From: G963663315 sp965214205
GTDB lineage: Bacteria; Pseudomonadota; Gammaproteobacteria; Arenicellales; Poriferihabitantaceae
Assembly (NCBI GenBank): GCA_965214205.1
Contig: OZ243941.1
Coordinates: 2,046,001-2,110,000 of the forward strand
Reading direction: 5' to 3'
DNA length: 64,000 bases
Below, one piece after another: positions 56,901-59,900 of this stretch; positions within the stretch are counted from its first letter, which is position 1; each line of letters begins with the position of its first letter. The notes under the pieces were generated by a model, which was not told the DNA's origin, searched no databases, and was given only the letters and a program-made list of their open reading frames with translations. A program made the translations under genes and the position numbers.

Positions 56901-59900
56901 GCCTCCGGCGTGGCGGTCACAGTCAACGTCGGCTTCACCACCGCAAACGCCTTGGTATCCTTGATGGTAATAGTATAGCCGCTGGTACTGGCAACCACCC
57001 CGGTGGGCAGTGGCGTGCCGACTTTCACTTCGAAGGTATCATCATCAGTATCGGCATCACCGATGGTGGCAAGAGTGCCGGTGCCGGTTTTCTGTCCGGC
57101 CTTGATGGTGATGCTGGACAGGCTGCCATAGTCGCCCGCTTCCGCCGTGCCATTCGCAAGCGCAATCGGCACCGTCACATCGGCATCGAAGATACCGTTG
57201 GCGGTGGCGGTGAGGGTGGTGGTGGTGTCTTCATCGACCGGATTGGGGCTGGCGGTGAAGGTGATGCTGTGACCGAGGCCGTCATCGGTGATGGTGACTT
57301 TGGCCGAGTCCGGGGCACCGGTGGACAGGTTGTCCGGCAACGGCGAGCCGAAGCTGACGGTGAATTCCTCACTGTCTGTATCCTGATCACGAATCGTGTC
57401 AATGTCGGCGGTCGCCGAGGTCGCGCCTGCTGCCACCTCGATGCTGGTAGGCGCCTCCCACTCGGTCGCTTCCGCCTTATTGGTTCCTGATCCGGCCACC
57501 TTGATGGGGATGGTGGTCGTAGCGGCGAAGGCGCGATCCAGGCTGATGGTGATGGTGACGGGGTCGCCGTTGTCGACTGCGGCTGCGCTGCTCGTGAGGG
57601 TGGCTTCCACGCCCTTGCCGTCATCGTCGATGCTGACCGTCACGGCGGACGGGTCACCGGCGGCGAGACCATCTGGCAGCGTGCCGAGGGCGAGCTTGAC
57701 GGTGTCATCGTCCTTGTCCGCATCGAGGTGGGTGATGAACTCGGTGGAGCCGGTTTTCGCGCCTTTGAGGATGGTAATGCTGGCCGGGGCATCGTAGTCG
57801 GTGGTTTCTGCGGTGCCGTCCGCGCCGCCGGTGGTGGCGGTGACGGGGATGGTCACATCGGCAGCCTGGGCGAGGCCGTTGATGGTAGCGGTGATCGTCG
57901 CCTTTTCGCCTTCCGTAACGCTGGCATCGGCGCTCGTCGCCTTTTCGCCTTCCGTAACGCTGGCATCGGCGCTCAGAGTGACCAGCGTATCCTCGTCATC
58001 GCTGATCTGGACGGTAGCCGCATTATCCGCGGCGGCGATAACGTAGCCAGTACCGTCAACCAGCGTAGCGCTGAGGCTGCCGTCCATCTCGTCTACGTCA
58101 TCGTTCTCGGTGGCGATGGTGATGCTGGCGGCGCCGGACTCGCCGATGGTGATAGTCTTGCCCATACCGACATCGGTCGCCGAGACGACGAACTCGCCGG
58201 TCTGCGCCAGGTCGTAGCTGACATCAAGGGTATTGCCCTTGCCCGGCGCGGGCAAGACGATCAGATTGAAGACGGCATCGGCGCCCTCGATGACATCACC
58301 GGCAGAGGCGATGCTAACCGTCGGATGCTCGATGATCTGGACTGGAATGTTGTTCTCTGAGTCGGATGCGGCTTCCGTAGCGCCGGTCTCGAAGCGGACG
58401 CCGTCTGTATTCAGATTGGAGACCGGCTCGCTATAGCCAACGGTCATGGTTTCCAGGCCGCCCTCGGCCTCTCCATCGTCGAGCGCGGCGACCTCGAAGA
58501 CTATTTCTTGTGAATTGCCGTTTACATCGCTGAAGGTCTTGCCGGCGCCCTTGAGGACCAGAGCCGGGGCGCTGTCACTGTAGTCTCCATCGGTCTTGAG
58601 CGTACCGCCGGAAACGGGAGTGATCGCATAATCGGTAGCGGTGATGCCAGCGCCGCCGATTTTGAGCGGCACATACATCACTTCACCGTCGTAGAGCGAG
58701 CGTTTGGTGGTGGCGAACTTGAAGGTCGCCTTGTCCGACCCACCTTCCTGAATCGTACCGGAATCGGTACGCTCGAACTTAACCTCCGTGAGTTGGACAT
58801 CCTCGACGATGAAGTCGGCGGTTGATCCGGCTTGGGGGATGGTGACCATCGCGGGCAAAGGGTTGTCGGGGTCAGCTTGCAGAGTGACTTTAAGATTCTC
58901 GAACTTCTCATCCTGGAGAAAATCCTGGCGCAAGTTGAAGACATGGACTGTGGTTTTTTGCGAAGCCCTGAGTATGCTCCGGTAGAGACTGCTGTCCACG
59001 CATTTCTGACCGGGGGTAATTGTCGCGATGTCCTTTCTATATACCGAGGCCCTGCCATCGCCATCGTCATCCTGGAAGCAGACACGGAAGCCAACCCCCG
59101 GCAGGAAACCTTTATAACCGCCTGACCCTTTCAGCGTAACCTCGACATTGGCTGGATTCAGAAGACTATCACTAGTCAAAGGCTCCTTACCGCTGAACCT
59201 CGGTTTACTGAATTGCAGAGTCAGGGGCTCGGTGAGGGTGGTGTCCGTGAGGGTGACGGTGATTGTCTGTCCGGCGGTGGTCGTGCCGTAGCCGGTCACT
59301 GCATGGGTGATGTTCGCTCCGTCACCCCGATTCACTGCGCCAGCCGGAGAGGTGAGTCTCACGGTCTGTGCCACATTATAGTCGTCGGCAGTGAACGTGA
59401 GAGTGGTCGGGCTGACTGTCAGTTTCGTGGTGTCTGACGATTTGAGGGTGACAGTCGCCTCGTCTGTCGGCGGATGACTCAGTTTGACGGTATAGGTGGT
59501 CGCTTCCTGACCTTCCCAGACTGTCACGTTGCCGCCTTTCGAGAGCTCGACTTCACCGCCACCGCGGTCCGGTACCTGTACCTCGACCGAGGGATTCAGG
59601 CTCCTCGGCCAACCCAGGCCGGGGCTCACGCTGTGTGTGAGCGAGAACATTTCGTCTTCGAGATTACCGTCATCCTCTGGCGCGGTGACGGTGATAGTCT
59701 GCGGCGTCTTCCAGGTGCCACTGGCGCCGCCGGTGAAAGTCAGGATGGCACGGTAACCGGCCTGCCCGCCCGGCGCCTGCACCTTCACGGATTCCCGATA
59801 CGCCTGCGGGACTTCGGCTGTGAGGGTGACGTTCTTACCAGGGTCGCGCTCGAGTTTCACTGTGTAGTTTGCGGCGGCGCCACCCTCAATAACCAGCACC

